Positions 8,795 through 17,659 of a stretch of DNA of 64,000 bases are shown here, piece after piece. Below the pieces are notes generated by a model. The model saw only the letters and a program-made list of their open reading frames with translations, was not told the DNA's origin and ran no database searches. Source of the DNA: Desulfatibacillum aliphaticivorans DSM 15576. Its GTDB lineage: Bacteria > Desulfobacterota > Desulfobacteria > Desulfobacterales > Desulfatibacillaceae. The first letter of the stretch is position 1, and each line of letters opens with the position of its first letter. A program made the position numbers and the translations under genes. Location of the stretch: positions 62,001-126,000 of the forward strand of contig NZ_AUCT01000007.1 of assembly GCF_000429905.1 (NCBI RefSeq). The letters are read 5' to 3'.

Positions 8795-9256
8795 GATAAA
8801 CAGGCCTTTCTATATGGAAATGTAAAAACAGGTGCGTATTATGCGTGACTCCAATACCCTTCAATCCATGAAGAATGTGCAACAGGGAGAAAAACTAGTC
8901 AAGCGATTGCTCGTTTTATTTCCAAATAACGGGACTATGGCCGGTTAAAATCCCGTGTTTCACCAAATGCCTCTTGCATGCCCCTGGGAAAATTAGTATA
9001 TCTTTCCCTGTAACAACGCTTCCTAATCCATACATATAAACCGGCCGTTGACGCGCATCCTAAGAAAAGGCGACGTCGTTCACGTGAAAGGCGCCGGCAT
9101 GAGACGCCCTTGGGACAAGGACATGGAGTCCATTGCCGCAGCCGCTGAGGAAACCATGGACTGGACCATTATTGGATAAAATCTTGTAAGACATGATATA
9201 GTTACACCTGGATCAGAACCAACCTAAACCACGTAATCTGAGTGAAGGAGGAGTGA
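8795..9256. other. Gene-poor intergenic region with a possible coding remnant
   Basis: This 462-bp gap lies between a minus-strand hydrolase gene and a plus-strand DUF805 gene, so it must hold both promoters. No RNA gene was recognised. A short open frame at 9084-9179 (GTG start, 32 codons, ending AAEETMDWTIIG) has no ribosome site. Its frame stays open upstream to 9027, which could mean a decayed gene end. Nothing else was seen. Confidence 0.3.
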
Positions 9257-9598
9257 ATGAACTGGTATGTTGGAGTTTTGAAGAACTATTTTGGATTCAG
9301 CGGGCGCGCGCATCGCCAGGAATACTGGATGTTCGTGCTGTTCAATTTTCTTATCATGGTCGGCCTGGGCATCATTGAAAACATTCTCGGCTTGCCCGGG
9401 GTGGTGAGCGGCCTTTACAGCCTGGCGGTTTTCATTCCCTCCCTGGCGGTGGGTTTCCGCAGAATTCACGACATCGGCAAGTCCGCATGGTGGCTGCTCA
9501 TCGGATTGGTTCCGGTTATTGGAATCATTGTTCTTATAATTTTCTTTGTGCTCCCCAGCCAGCCCCAGTCGAACCAGTACGGGCCCGTCCCCGCCTGA
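9257..9598 (+). CDS. DUF805 small inner-membrane protein
   Basis: 113 residues. It has the DUF805 pattern: MNWYVGVLKNYFGFSGRAHR, then EYWMFVLFN, several transmembrane helices, and the family signature VGFRRIHDIGKSAWW before the last helix pair. E. coli YhaH and YhaI belong to this family, whose role is unknown. GAAGGAGGAG sits just ahead of the ATG. A bidirectional terminator follows directly, so it is a single-gene unit. Confidence 0.93.
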   Translation: MNWYVGVLKNYFGFSGRAHRQEYWMFVLFNFLIMVGLGIIENILGLPGVVSGLYSLAVFIPSLAVGFRRIHDIGKSAWWLLIGLVPVIGIIVLIIFFVLPSQPQSNQYGPVPA

Positions 9599-9624
9599 TG
9601 CACGTCCATTTTAATGGATTGACA

Positions 9625-9660
9625 AAAAACGCCGGCTTTCCAACGAGGGCCGGCGTTTTT
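9625..9660. terminator. Bidirectional intrinsic terminator
   Basis: AAAAACGCCGGC (9625-9636) pairs exactly with GCCGGCGTTTTT (9649-9660). The A and T tails let it act for the plus-strand DUF805 gene and for the convergent minus-strand methyltransferase gene. Confidence 0.9.
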
Positions 9661-9674
9661 ATGTCTTTCCACGT

Positions 9675-10673
9675 TCAGGGAACCAGGCCCTGGATAATCC
9701 CGGAGTCTGTGGGGCCTTTAAAATCCAGCCGTTTGATGTCTTTCATTCCCGCGTTGCGCATCATATCCATTAGCTGGCCCTGGGAGTACGCCCTGCCCTC
9801 TTCCGTTCCCAACATCATATTGATGGAGAACAAGGTGGGGAACAGAGGCCCGTCCATCGTATCGTCCAGGATGAACTCGTGAATCCACACCACGGCGCCG
9901 GGATTTGCCGCCTGGGCGGTTTTGGATACGATATCCTGACAGGCGTCCGGTCCTTCTCCATGAAGGATATGGGACAGCCAGGCCGCATCGAACCCTTGGG
10001 GAATGTCATTTTCCAGGTAGCTGCCGGGGGCGAAGTCGATCCTGCCGGTCAGGGCGAATCGCTCCACGGTTTGGCGCATAAAGGGCTCGGTGGTGGGCAG
10101 GTCAAAGACCACGCCTTTGAGCTCGGGATTTTCCTTGCAAAAATGAATGGCATAGGTTCCCGGGCCTCCGCCCAGGTCCAGGAGGAGTTTTCTGTCCTTG
10201 AGATCCAAAATTTTTGCGACTTTGGGGGCAATGGCCATGGCGTTGTTGAACATGCCCATGAGGAAGTTTTTGCGGGTTTCCTCGTCCTGTAATGAAGCCC
10301 TGCCGCGGACGGGCTTGCCGGATTTGACGGCCTCGGGAATCTTGTTGAAGGAGTCCACCAATTGCTGATGGTGCATGATCATAAAGCCGATGTATTGGGG
10401 GGAGTCCTTGCACAGGAATTTTTTCGCCTCTGCCGTATTGGAGAAGCCCGCCCCGGACTTTGTTAGCAGGTTAAGGCCCGCCAGGGCGTTTAAAAGCACT
10501 TCCAGGGCTCTGGGGTCCGCGTCCATATGGGAAGCAAGCTTGGGCGCGGACAGGGTTTTATCTTTTAAGAAGGAAAACACTTCCAGCTTAACGCCGGCGT
10601 GCAAGGTGCAGGTTTTCCAATAATAGCCGGATAGTTGAAGCAAACTGCCGGGATTCCATTGGGTCGATTCCAT
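9675..10673 (-). CDS. SAM-dependent O-methyltransferase (acetylserotonin/CrtF-like family)
   Basis: 332 residues with the two-part layout of this family. An N-terminal winged-helix dimerisation region spans about 1-100 (LQLSGYYWKTCTLHAGVKLEVF, split here only by reading). A Rossmann methyltransferase domain follows, with motif I LLLDLGGGPGTYAIHF, acidic motif II in VVFDLPT, and HILHGEGPDAC near the catalytic region. Relatives methylate small aromatic hydroxyls, carotenoids or bacteriochlorophyll side chains; no pathway neighbours are visible, so the substrate is unknown. It is divergent from the lipid kinase gene and ends against a shared terminator. Confidence 0.85.
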   Translation of the reverse strand: MESTQWNPGSLLQLSGYYWKTCTLHAGVKLEVFSFLKDKTLSAPKLASHMDADPRALEVLLNALAGLNLLTKSGAGFSNTAEAKKFLCKDSPQYIGFMIMHHQQLVDSFNKIPEAVKSGKPVRGRASLQDEETRKNFLMGMFNNAMAIAPKVAKILDLKDRKLLLDLGGGPGTYAIHFCKENPELKGVVFDLPTTEPFMRQTVERFALTGRIDFAPGSYLENDIPQGFDAAWLSHILHGEGPDACQDIVSKTAQAANPGAVVWIHEFILDDTMDGPLFPTLFSINMMLGTEEGRAYSQGQLMDMMRNAGMKDIKRLDFKGPTDSGIIQGLVP

Positions 10674-10864
10674 GCTTTGCGCCTCCTTTTTTTCTTTTTA
10701 AGATAACCTGGCATGGCGCTTCCCGCAATGGGGGAGCAAAAAAATCATCTTTTGAACGCTTGCAAAGCGCTAACAATTCTGTTAGGAATTGGCAATCAAC
10801 TATTTGAATTCATTCTTAACAGACTGCGATTTTTCTATCGGCATTCTACCCGGTTCATCGGTTA

Positions 10865-11824
10865 ATGAAAAAGTTTCTGTTTTTAGTCAATCCGATATCA
10901 GGCAGCAGCCCCGGGACCATTGTAGCCTCCCGGATCGCTCATGCGTTAAAGGGCCGCGTGCCCTATTCCCAGTACGATATTGTTTTTACGGAAAAAGACA
11001 TAGCCGCCCAGGCCAGCGCTTTGGCGCCCCATTACGAGGCTGTGATCGGCGCCGGGGGCGACGGCACCTTCGGCGCCCTGGTTCAGGCTGCGGCGCAAAC
11101 GCCCAATCCGCCGAAAATAGGCGTTATCCCTTTTGGGGTGGGGAACGATTTCGCAAGGTCTCTGGGGGTGCTGGAAGTGCTTAAGCACTGGGGCATTCCC
11201 GGCATGATCAACATGTTTCTTGCCGGAAAAACCAAGATGGTGGATGTGCTGCATATCAACGGCGAGCACTTGTTTTCCAGCTATTTGGGAATCGGGAATG
11301 ATGCGAAAATATCCAACACCTTCAACCATTTTCGGCCCAGGACCCCCAGGTCCGTGGCCGGGCTTCGCATCGGCATCAACAAGGTTTTGTATACGGGCTT
11401 CAGCCTGCGTAATCTGGCGTACACAATCCCGTTCGCCTTTGAAATCAGGTACAGAAACTCCAGCGGCAGGGAAACCTGCGTGAACGCTCCCGTGGGCCTG
11501 CACGGGATATTAGTGACCAATTCCGCCATTTATGCGGGCGGCGCCAAGGTATCCTCCAGGACGGATCTCTCGGACGGTAAGTTCGAGGTGACTGTCATCA
11601 AGGACATTCGCCATTGGTGGGCCATGCATTTGACGCGATTTTTTAAAATGCCTCTGGACGAACTTTCGCCCATGGTGTACCAAATATCCACGGACTGGCT
11701 GAAAATCAGTCTGAACGGAGAAACCTTCTTCCAGATCGACGGGGAGGAGCCCGGGCCTGAAATAACCGAAGCAAAAAGCCTGGAAGTCAAGGTTTCTCAC
11801 CAAATGGAAATGTTTAGGCCTTAG
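10865..11824 (+). CDS. Diacylglycerol/sphingosine kinase-family lipid kinase (YegS-like)
   Basis: 319 residues. It begins KKFLFLVNPISGSSPG, the usual first strand of this fold. The nucleotide-binding signature GGDGT is at residues 64-68, followed by IPFGVGNDFARSLG. The C-terminal beta domain ends with FFQIDGEEP, matching the conserved DGE region. The family phosphorylates lipid alcohols such as diacylglycerol at the membrane face. It has no clear ribosome site at the ATG. The TRAP receptor gene follows 86 bp downstream. Confidence 0.88.
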   Translation: MKKFLFLVNPISGSSPGTIVASRIAHALKGRVPYSQYDIVFTEKDIAAQASALAPHYEAVIGAGGDGTFGALVQAAAQTPNPPKIGVIPFGVGNDFARSLGVLEVLKHWGIPGMINMFLAGKTKMVDVLHINGEHLFSSYLGIGNDAKISNTFNHFRPRTPRSVAGLRIGINKVLYTGFSLRNLAYTIPFAFEIRYRNSSGRETCVNAPVGLHGILVTNSAIYAGGAKVSSRTDLSDGKFEVTVIKDIRHWWAMHLTRFFKMPLDELSPMVYQISTDWLKISLNGETFFQIDGEEPGPEITEAKSLEVKVSHQMEMFRP

Positions 11825-11910
11825 GAAAGGAGAAGTTCAACCAGCACTGAAAATCCAACCATAATCAAAAATCGCCAACCACAATAGACGCAAAACCAAG
11901 GGGGGGAATA

Positions 11911-12960
11911 ATGTTTAAAATGTGGAAGCGCATCTGTATTGCTTTTCTCTGTCTAATCTTACTTGCACCCGCTGCGGGCCTTGCCAAAGACTACGGCGAC
12001 AAGGACTCCGCAAAAGTCATTTGGAAAACCGCTACTATGGCGCCCAAGGGCATTGGGTATTCCCAATTGTTCGAGGAAATTCTGCTGCCTGAAATCGAAG
12101 CCCAAACCAAGGGAGATTTGTACCTTAAGATCTACTGGGGCGGCGTCATGGGGGACGACAAGCAAATCCTGAAAAAAATGCGCATCGACCAGTTGCAGGG
12201 CGCAGGACTTTCGGGCCAGGGCACCTTTGAACTATCCAACGAGATTGCTGTTCTGGGTTTGCCCTTTATGTTCAACAACTACGAGGAAATCGATTACGTT
12301 AAAACCAAGATGATCGATACCTTTGATGCAGTCGTGCGGGATGAGTCAGGATTCAAGGTGCTCCAGTGGCTGGACCAGGATTTCGACCAGATTTACTCCA
12401 GTAAATATCCCATGGATCATTGCGAGAACTTCAGCAAGGTCCGATTCATCACCTGGTACGGAAACCTGGAAGGAAGGGTCCTGGAAAAGCTGGGCGCCAG
12501 CCCCATCCCCATCGACGTGGCGGAAATACCCTCCACGGTCCGGTCCGGGGCCGGAGAAGCGCTCATAGCCCCTTCCATTTGGATTGCGGCCACCCAGTTG
12601 TACAACTCGTTCGAATACGTCAATTCCGCAAAAATCCGGTACACTCCGGCCTTTGTGGTGGTAACTGAACGCGCTTGGAATCAGGTTCCTCCGGAGCACG
12701 TAAAAGCGGTGGCGAAGATGCGGGTTCCGCTCTCCCAGACCTTTTGCGAACACTCACGCCTGGAGTCGGAAAAATATCTGAAAGCCATCATGAGCCGGGG
12801 CATTAAATGCGCCCAGCCCTGCAAGGAGGAAATGGAGCTTTTGAAGGCCAAAACCATCCCCTTGTGGGAAGAGCTTGCAGGCGATTTGTACTCCCAGGAA
12901 ATCCTGGACGAACTGCTGGCCCATTTGCAGGAATTCCGCAACATGCAAAAGGGGGGATGA
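11911..12960 (+). CDS. TRAP transporter solute-binding protein, DctP family (orphan)
   Basis: 349 residues with a cleavable signal peptide (hydrophobic stretch ending AAGLAKD) and the periplasmic DctP fold. Diagnostic segments are TMAPKGIGYSQLFEEILLPEI, KIYWGGVMGDD, GLPFMFNNYEEID and the helix-linker region FEYVNSAKIRYTPAFVVV. Such proteins deliver organic acids to a DctQ/DctM permease, but no permease gene is beside it, so it may serve a permease elsewhere or act as a sensor domain partner. Three Cys residues (CEHSR, CAQPC) near the C-terminus are unusual for the family. AAGGGGGGGAA precedes the ATG, and a terminator follows. Confidence 0.88.
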   Translation: MFKMWKRICIAFLCLILLAPAAGLAKDYGDKDSAKVIWKTATMAPKGIGYSQLFEEILLPEIEAQTKGDLYLKIYWGGVMGDDKQILKKMRIDQLQGAGLSGQGTFELSNEIAVLGLPFMFNNYEEIDYVKTKMIDTFDAVVRDESGFKVLQWLDQDFDQIYSSKYPMDHCENFSKVRFITWYGNLEGRVLEKLGASPIPIDVAEIPSTVRSGAGEALIAPSIWIAATQLYNSFEYVNSAKIRYTPAFVVVTERAWNQVPPEHVKAVAKMRVPLSQTFCEHSRLESEKYLKAIMSRGIKCAQPCKEEMELLKAKTIPLWEELAGDLYSQEILDELLAHLQEFRNMQKGG

Positions 12961-13037
12961 TGAACAGCGGCGGTGCAAGTCAAACGCCATCCCGCCTTTG
13001 TTGAAAAATTGCGGCCGCACGATTGATCGTAATACAT

Positions 13038-13080
13038 AGGCCTGCTTTGGGTGAACACGCCCAGGGCAGGCCTTTCTTTT
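13038..13080 (+). terminator. Intrinsic terminator after TRAP receptor gene
   Basis: AGGCCTGC (13038-13045) pairs with GCAGGCCT (13066-13073), followed by TTCTTTT. It lies about 80 bases past the stop codon. Confidence 0.8.
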
Positions 13081-13229
13081 AAAAATAGTGTAAAACATTT
13101 GTCAGGATGGGCCTTGGGCTTTTCAGAAAAGATCTTGTTTGTTAAAGTGGTATTTTGGTAAGGTTTTTGCTTAGAGTGTACTCAAACGGATCGGACTTTC
13201 GCACCCAACCAAAATACGCGGAAAAGGCC

Positions 13230-14777
13230 ATGCTATCTGAAATAAAACATCTTGAAGGACGCTTTCCCGGCATGCACCGGAACAACCAGGGGCGGCACGT
13301 GAAAACCGTGGACAAATACAAGATCTACGGGGCGTCTCTGGATTTCAGGGAATTGTGCGGCCGTTTGCTCAGGCCGGAGACCAGGTATCTTGTTTTGGAC
13401 CTGGACGGCACCTTTCATAAAGGACTCAACCCCGGCGTCATGCTGGGCTTTGAATTGTGCGCCTACCAGGCTTACGGCCTGGATTATATGGAAACGATGG
13501 ACGATAAAAATCGTCTTGGCTCCATCGTCCTGAACTGGAAGGATCAGGCCGCCCAAAGCCGGTACGCCAAAAAAGGGGCCAAAAGATGGCTGTTGCCCGG
13601 AGTTTTGTATTATTCCCTGGCCCGGGTGGGGTGGAAAGTATCGCCGCTGAGAAAGACCATCCGCCAGACTCTGGGGCCCCACGCCATGGACCGGATGCTG
13701 GCCCTCATGCGCCTGAGCCTTATGCATCAAATGGCGGGCGTTCCGGCGGAGGACGTGCATAAGCTGGTCAGAAGCCTGTGGAAGCGGCATGCGGACCGTC
13801 AGGTCATTGAGCCCGAAGACATCCAATGGCTGAGGGATTCGTTTCCAACCTTAAAAATCATCGTAAGCAGCGCGTCGCCCCGGGCCTTGCTGCAGGTGGT
13901 GCAGGAACAATTCCCGGTGCACGACATATTCGCCACGGAAGTGGAAACCATCAACGGCAAGACCAGTTCGCCCCACTGGATGCATCCGGTGTTCGGAAGC
14001 GGCCAGCCCAAACGGATCGCCCCGCCTGCGTCCCTGCGCCAGAACGCCTATTACAACAAGATTAAGTATTTATCTTTGAAATACCCGGACTTTATGGACC
14101 CCGGCGTTCATACTGTAGGAATCACGGACACCAAACACGGGGAAGATTATCCCTGGTCGGAATATTTCAAGTGCGTGGCCGACATAAACAGCCCGGACCC
14201 GTTTTCGCCTTTGGTATCCACGGCCTCGCCGCTCAAGGAAATCCATTCGGCCAAGATCAAAACCCGCCGGGAAAAGGAAGAGGCCGAGTCGGAGGAAAAC
14301 TCCCAGCCCTGGGATATGCCTTCCCCCCTGCCCTCTTCGGAGAATTTTGAGTTTTCCAAGCAGGACTTGGAGGATGTCCTGGTCAACGAACTGGCCAAGG
14401 CCGAAGCCGCGGCCATCAAGTGCTATGACGCCGCCCCCGGGGTAGTGGAAGACCTGGGCGCCATGGCCGGAGAGGCCTTTGCAATAAACCAGGCTTTGGA
14501 GAATATCATTATCGGTTATAACGCCAGCGTAGGCGAAGATCGGGACCTGTATTTCGAAAGGGTGCAGGAGGCCCTTAAGCAGACCTACCGTCTTAACCGG
14601 CACTTGAACTCCCGCATGAATCCCGTGTCCAAAAGGTGGTCCGAGATCGAAAAAATCATGGAGTCCGCCCGTTCCAAAATCCATAAGAAAGCCGGGCGCT
14701 CCCTGGAAGATCAGCCGCCTCCGCCTTATTTGGAGGACCAGCTTATCTTTTCGGAAAAGACTCTGCCCGGAGGCTGA
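13230..14777 (+). CDS. HAD-like phosphatase domain protein with long helical C-terminus
   Basis: 516 residues from the ATG at 13230. A longer TTG reading from 13155 is possible but its N-terminus looks non-coding. A HAD-like domain spans about 50-320: motif I LVLDLDGT with Asp57 and Asp59, motif II IVSSASP with Ser213, a candidate motif III Lys in YYNKIKYL, and motif IV GITDTKHGED with Asp300 and Asp306. The cap insertion (about 70-200) is large and helical. The C-terminal third (370-516) is acidic and helical, ends with a Pro-rich tail, and has no known family match. Phosphatase activity is an inference from the motifs. It stands alone between a terminator and a convergent gene. Confidence 0.65.
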   Translation: MLSEIKHLEGRFPGMHRNNQGRHVKTVDKYKIYGASLDFRELCGRLLRPETRYLVLDLDGTFHKGLNPGVMLGFELCAYQAYGLDYMETMDDKNRLGSIVLNWKDQAAQSRYAKKGAKRWLLPGVLYYSLARVGWKVSPLRKTIRQTLGPHAMDRMLALMRLSLMHQMAGVPAEDVHKLVRSLWKRHADRQVIEPEDIQWLRDSFPTLKIIVSSASPRALLQVVQEQFPVHDIFATEVETINGKTSSPHWMHPVFGSGQPKRIAPPASLRQNAYYNKIKYLSLKYPDFMDPGVHTVGITDTKHGEDYPWSEYFKCVADINSPDPFSPLVSTASPLKEIHSAKIKTRREKEEAESEENSQPWDMPSPLPSSENFEFSKQDLEDVLVNELAKAEAAAIKCYDAAPGVVEDLGAMAGEAFAINQALENIIIGYNASVGEDRDLYFERVQEALKQTYRLNRHLNSRMNPVSKRWSEIEKIMESARSKIHKKAGRSLEDQPPPPYLEDQLIFSEKTLPGG

Positions 14778-14826
14778 TAAATAGAGGCTGCCGCAGCGGC
14801 CCGGCCTGGCATCTCATTCCCCTCCG

Positions 14827-15675
14827 TTATTCCACGTTGGGCGGAGGGGGCGGCGGAGAAGCAGGGGGCAAGGGCGGCGGCGCCATATTCTTATAATATA
14901 CTTCTTTCCGTTTTTTCAGCTTAAAATAGGCGTAGACCGAGTAGCAAAAAAGCCCCAGAAAGAGCAGGGACAAACATCCTGCAATGACGGCCGAATAGAT
15001 AAAACGTTCCCTGGGAAGGGGCCATTTTCCCTGATCAATGATCAAGACTGCTGTAGGATGGATGCTGTTAAAATCCTCAAGTACAAGTTCCCTGGTATCG
15101 GCGTCCGAAAACGAAAAAATACCCTGCAGGCTGTCGTAGACGCCGTCATCCGGTAAATCCTCCAGGTCCGTGTAAGCGTCAGTTTTGGCGAATACAAGAT
15201 GGTCGCCAATTTTGGAAGGAATCGGCTCTCCCGTGGCCTCATCCAGCGCCAGCACTTGGTAGTAGATGCAGTCTACTTCAATTTCTCCGGTTTCCAGGTC
15301 TTCATAATAGTCGTAATAGCATTCCGAATAAAACCGGTAATGATCCGTAATCAATATGTTTCGGTTTAGAGGAAGATCACCCTGGGTAAGCCGCGTTAGG
15401 GAAGCCTCGGAAGGCTCGGCCCGGCAATTGTCTGCGTCTTGATACCAAGCGACGGAAGCAATGCAGATTATGAGAGTAAAAACCGTGGCCATAAAAAAGA
15501 AGGGCCGCTTTACCTTTGCCCAGTGCTCCATCAAGACATAGATGGCGAAGATGGGAAAAAGCACGGTTAGCAGCCCGTGCATGGAATCGGCCATGAACAC
15601 GCTGACAAGAAACCAAATGAGAGCGCCCAACGCTGCAACCATCCCCAGAAGCATAAAGAACATAGTCACATCCAT
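14827..15675 (-). CDS. Membrane protein with extracytoplasmic domain and proline tail
   Basis: 282 residues, not a recognised family. Three or so N-terminal hydrophobic segments (FFMLLGMVAALGALIWFLVS, LLTVLFPIFAIYVLM, FFFMATVFTLIICIASVAWY) lead to a polar domain of roughly 130 residues with several acidic patches and a Cys pair (CYYDYYEDLE, DCIYY). A last helix (SAVIAGCLSLLFLGLFCYSVY) and a cytoplasmic tail rich in proline (PPLPPASPPPPPPN) follow. GGAGGG precedes the ATG, which lies 9 bp past the membrane spermidine synthase stop, so the two are cotranscribed and probably act together. Confidence 0.7.
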   Translation of the reverse strand: MDVTMFFMLLGMVAALGALIWFLVSVFMADSMHGLLTVLFPIFAIYVLMEHWAKVKRPFFFMATVFTLIICIASVAWYQDADNCRAEPSEASLTRLTQGDLPLNRNILITDHYRFYSECYYDYYEDLETGEIEVDCIYYQVLALDEATGEPIPSKIGDHLVFAKTDAYTDLEDLPDDGVYDSLQGIFSFSDADTRELVLEDFNSIHPTAVLIIDQGKWPLPRERFIYSAVIAGCLSLLFLGLFCYSVYAYFKLKKRKEVYYKNMAPPPLPPASPPPPPPNVE

Positions 15676-15684
15676 GCGACCCTC

Positions 15685-17394
15685 CTATTCCGCCTTCCAG
15701 CTATCGTCCAGATAGTAGGTTAGTAAAGCGGGCTCCATAAGGGTGTTAACCCTGGTTTCCTTGGTTTCAAGAGCGCCTTTTCCGAACGACAGAGCAGCGC
15801 GGAACGCATCCGGGGTCAGGTAGGCTGTATCCACCCCAAAGGATTCCATTGCGGCGATTTTCTCCCGGATTTCACTCTCGCCCCTGTTTTTCCAGGCCAG
15901 GAGCCATCCCCAGTCTCCAAAAGACGGCACATTGTCATGATACGGCAGGGTTTTCCAGCCGGCGGATTCCAAGGTGCGGCGGATGCATAAATAGGATTCC
16001 CTGGCGTGATACGGGGAAGTCGCCTGCACCACGACCATGGCGCCCGGCGCTGCGGCCCTGGCCAATTTGCGGTAAAACTCCCGGGAATAGAGCTTGACCA
16101 ACTCCACGGAAGACGGGTCGGGAAAATCGATAATTACAATGTCCCACTGGCCGGGGGCCTGATCCAGAAACCGGTCCGCATCCACATTCATGATTTTTAC
16201 CGAAGCGATCCTTTGCGTTTCCGGCTCTCCGCTTGGCCGTACCTTGCCCGTATCCTGAAACACGCGGGTCCGGCCGTCTCCGGAAATTGCCTCAGACGCT
16301 TTTGCGATAACCTTTGCGTCATCAAAGGCGTGATTGTTCAGCCGGGTCAGGATGGAATTGGTGGAGCACACTTTTACCATGTCCGGGTCCAGGTCCACCA
16401 GCAGCACATTTTTCACCTGGGGGTGTTTCAAGACCTCCCGCAAGGCCAGGCCGTCCCCTCCTCCCAAAATAAGCACCCGCTCCGGGTTTTGAACCAGGGC
16501 GAAGGCCGGGTGCACCAGGTGCTCGTGGTAGATGGCTTCGTCCACGCTGGAAAATTGAAGGTTTCCGTTGATGAAAAACCGGTAGTCGTTCAAAGGGGCG
16601 TCGTGAGTCAAAACCAGCCTTTGGTATTTGGTGGTTTTGGAAAAAACGATTTTGCTGTCATAGAGCTTTTGCTCCAGATTCAGGTTCCAATCCCGGTTGC
16701 TAAGGTATCCAAAAGCCAAAAGCGCGGCGGATATAACTATTAAAATTACACAAATAATCCGGTATCTTACTAAACCGTATTTCATGAAATACATGAAAGT
16801 GATCGCCGCGATAAAAAAGTTGGTTCCGCCCACCAGAAAGCTGATTTCCGTCAAAGGAAAGGTCTTCAGCAGGAAAAATGTCCAAACTATGGCGCCCACA
16901 AAGGACCCTATGTAATCCGGCCCCACCACCCCGGCGATATTGGTTCCCAGGGTTTCGGAGTATTTTTCGTTTATCCGCAGGACCAGGGGGATTTCAAAGC
17001 CGATAAGAAACCCGATGGCCATGACGAAAAAATAATTGATGACCATGAAATGGTCCGGGACGAATCCGAACGAGGCGTATATGGCGATGGGCGCGTAACC
17101 GCCCAATAAAGCCAGGAAGGTTTCCAGGAATATGAATTTTTCGATCAGATAGCGGTCGGACATGAATTTCTGGACGTATCCGGCCACGCCCATCATCAAA
17201 AGCATGAGGGCGATGGTGATGCTGAACTGCTCAATGGAGTTGCCCAGAATGTAAGTGGAAACCGTGCTGAGGATGTACTCGAAAACGAGCCCGCACGCCC
17301 CGGTGGCGAACATGCTGAATCCAAGCAAAAAGGAGGCGAACCGGGGATGTTTATTCCCTGTGCGGCCGTTTTCTTGATTAATTGATTTAGTCAT
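15685..17394 (-). CDS. Membrane-fused spermidine synthase-like aminopropyltransferase
   Basis: 569 residues. The first ~235 form about seven transmembrane helices. The C-terminal part is a spermidine/spermine synthase domain with LILGGGDGLALREVL (decarboxy-SAM binding), LLVDLDPDMVKVC, and IVIIDFPDPSSVELVKLYS, where the Asp in FPDP corresponds to the catalytic region. Soluble SpeE moves an aminopropyl group onto putrescine. Membrane-fused versions occur with DUF350 and DUF4178 genes in several phyla, and their product is not established. Between the motif blocks is an insertion (AISGDGRTRVFQDTGKVRPSG) absent from short SpeE. No SAM decarboxylase gene is visible here. Confidence 0.85.
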   Translation of the reverse strand: MTKSINQENGRTGNKHPRFASFLLGFSMFATGACGLVFEYILSTVSTYILGNSIEQFSITIALMLLMMGVAGYVQKFMSDRYLIEKFIFLETFLALLGGYAPIAIYASFGFVPDHFMVINYFFVMAIGFLIGFEIPLVLRINEKYSETLGTNIAGVVGPDYIGSFVGAIVWTFFLLKTFPLTEISFLVGGTNFFIAAITFMYFMKYGLVRYRIICVILIVISAALLAFGYLSNRDWNLNLEQKLYDSKIVFSKTTKYQRLVLTHDAPLNDYRFFINGNLQFSSVDEAIYHEHLVHPAFALVQNPERVLILGGGDGLALREVLKHPQVKNVLLVDLDPDMVKVCSTNSILTRLNNHAFDDAKVIAKASEAISGDGRTRVFQDTGKVRPSGEPETQRIASVKIMNVDADRFLDQAPGQWDIVIIDFPDPSSVELVKLYSREFYRKLARAAAPGAMVVVQATSPYHARESYLCIRRTLESAGWKTLPYHDNVPSFGDWGWLLAWKNRGESEIREKIAAMESFGVDTAYLTPDAFRAALSFGKGALETKETRVNTLMEPALLTYYLDDSWKAE

Positions 17395-17492
17395 GTTTAT
17401 TAATGGGTTAGAAAAGTATTTAAAAAGATTGAAACCACTTTTAGACTAAACGCCGTTGCCCTTTTTCAGGCTAAATTCGCTAAATCTTCGTC

Positions 17493-17583
17493 CCTTCCCC
17501 CCTGGCGGGGGAAGGACAGGATGGGGGGGAGCAAGTTAAAATCCATCACCCCCACCCCAACCCTCCCCCGTCAAGGGGGAGGG
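17493..17583. repeat. Paired C/G-rich hairpin repeat
   Basis: Two stem-loops lie in the 265-bp spacer between the DUF350 and spermidine synthase genes. CCTTCCCCCC..GGGGGAAGG occupies 17493-17515, and CCCTCCCCC GTCAA GGGGGAGGG is exact at 17561-17583, separated by CACCCCCACCCCAACC-type sequence. This style of repeat is common between genes in many bacteria. Within the operon it could lower expression of the downstream genes. Confidence 0.7.
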
Positions 17584-17659
17584 AGTATTTGGAGCGACTC
17601 TCAACCCTATCTTCCTATTATAACAGAATGAATTTTTTAACTTATTCAGTAAAAAATGA

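Noticed and set aside
9084..9179. A 32-codon GTG-started frame in the 8.8-9.3 kb gap
   Set aside because: No ribosome site and no recognisable motif; mentioned only as a possible remnant.
13155..13229. A TTG-started extension of the HAD-like protein
   Set aside because: No ribosome site, unlikely residue make-up, and it would start in the run after a terminator.
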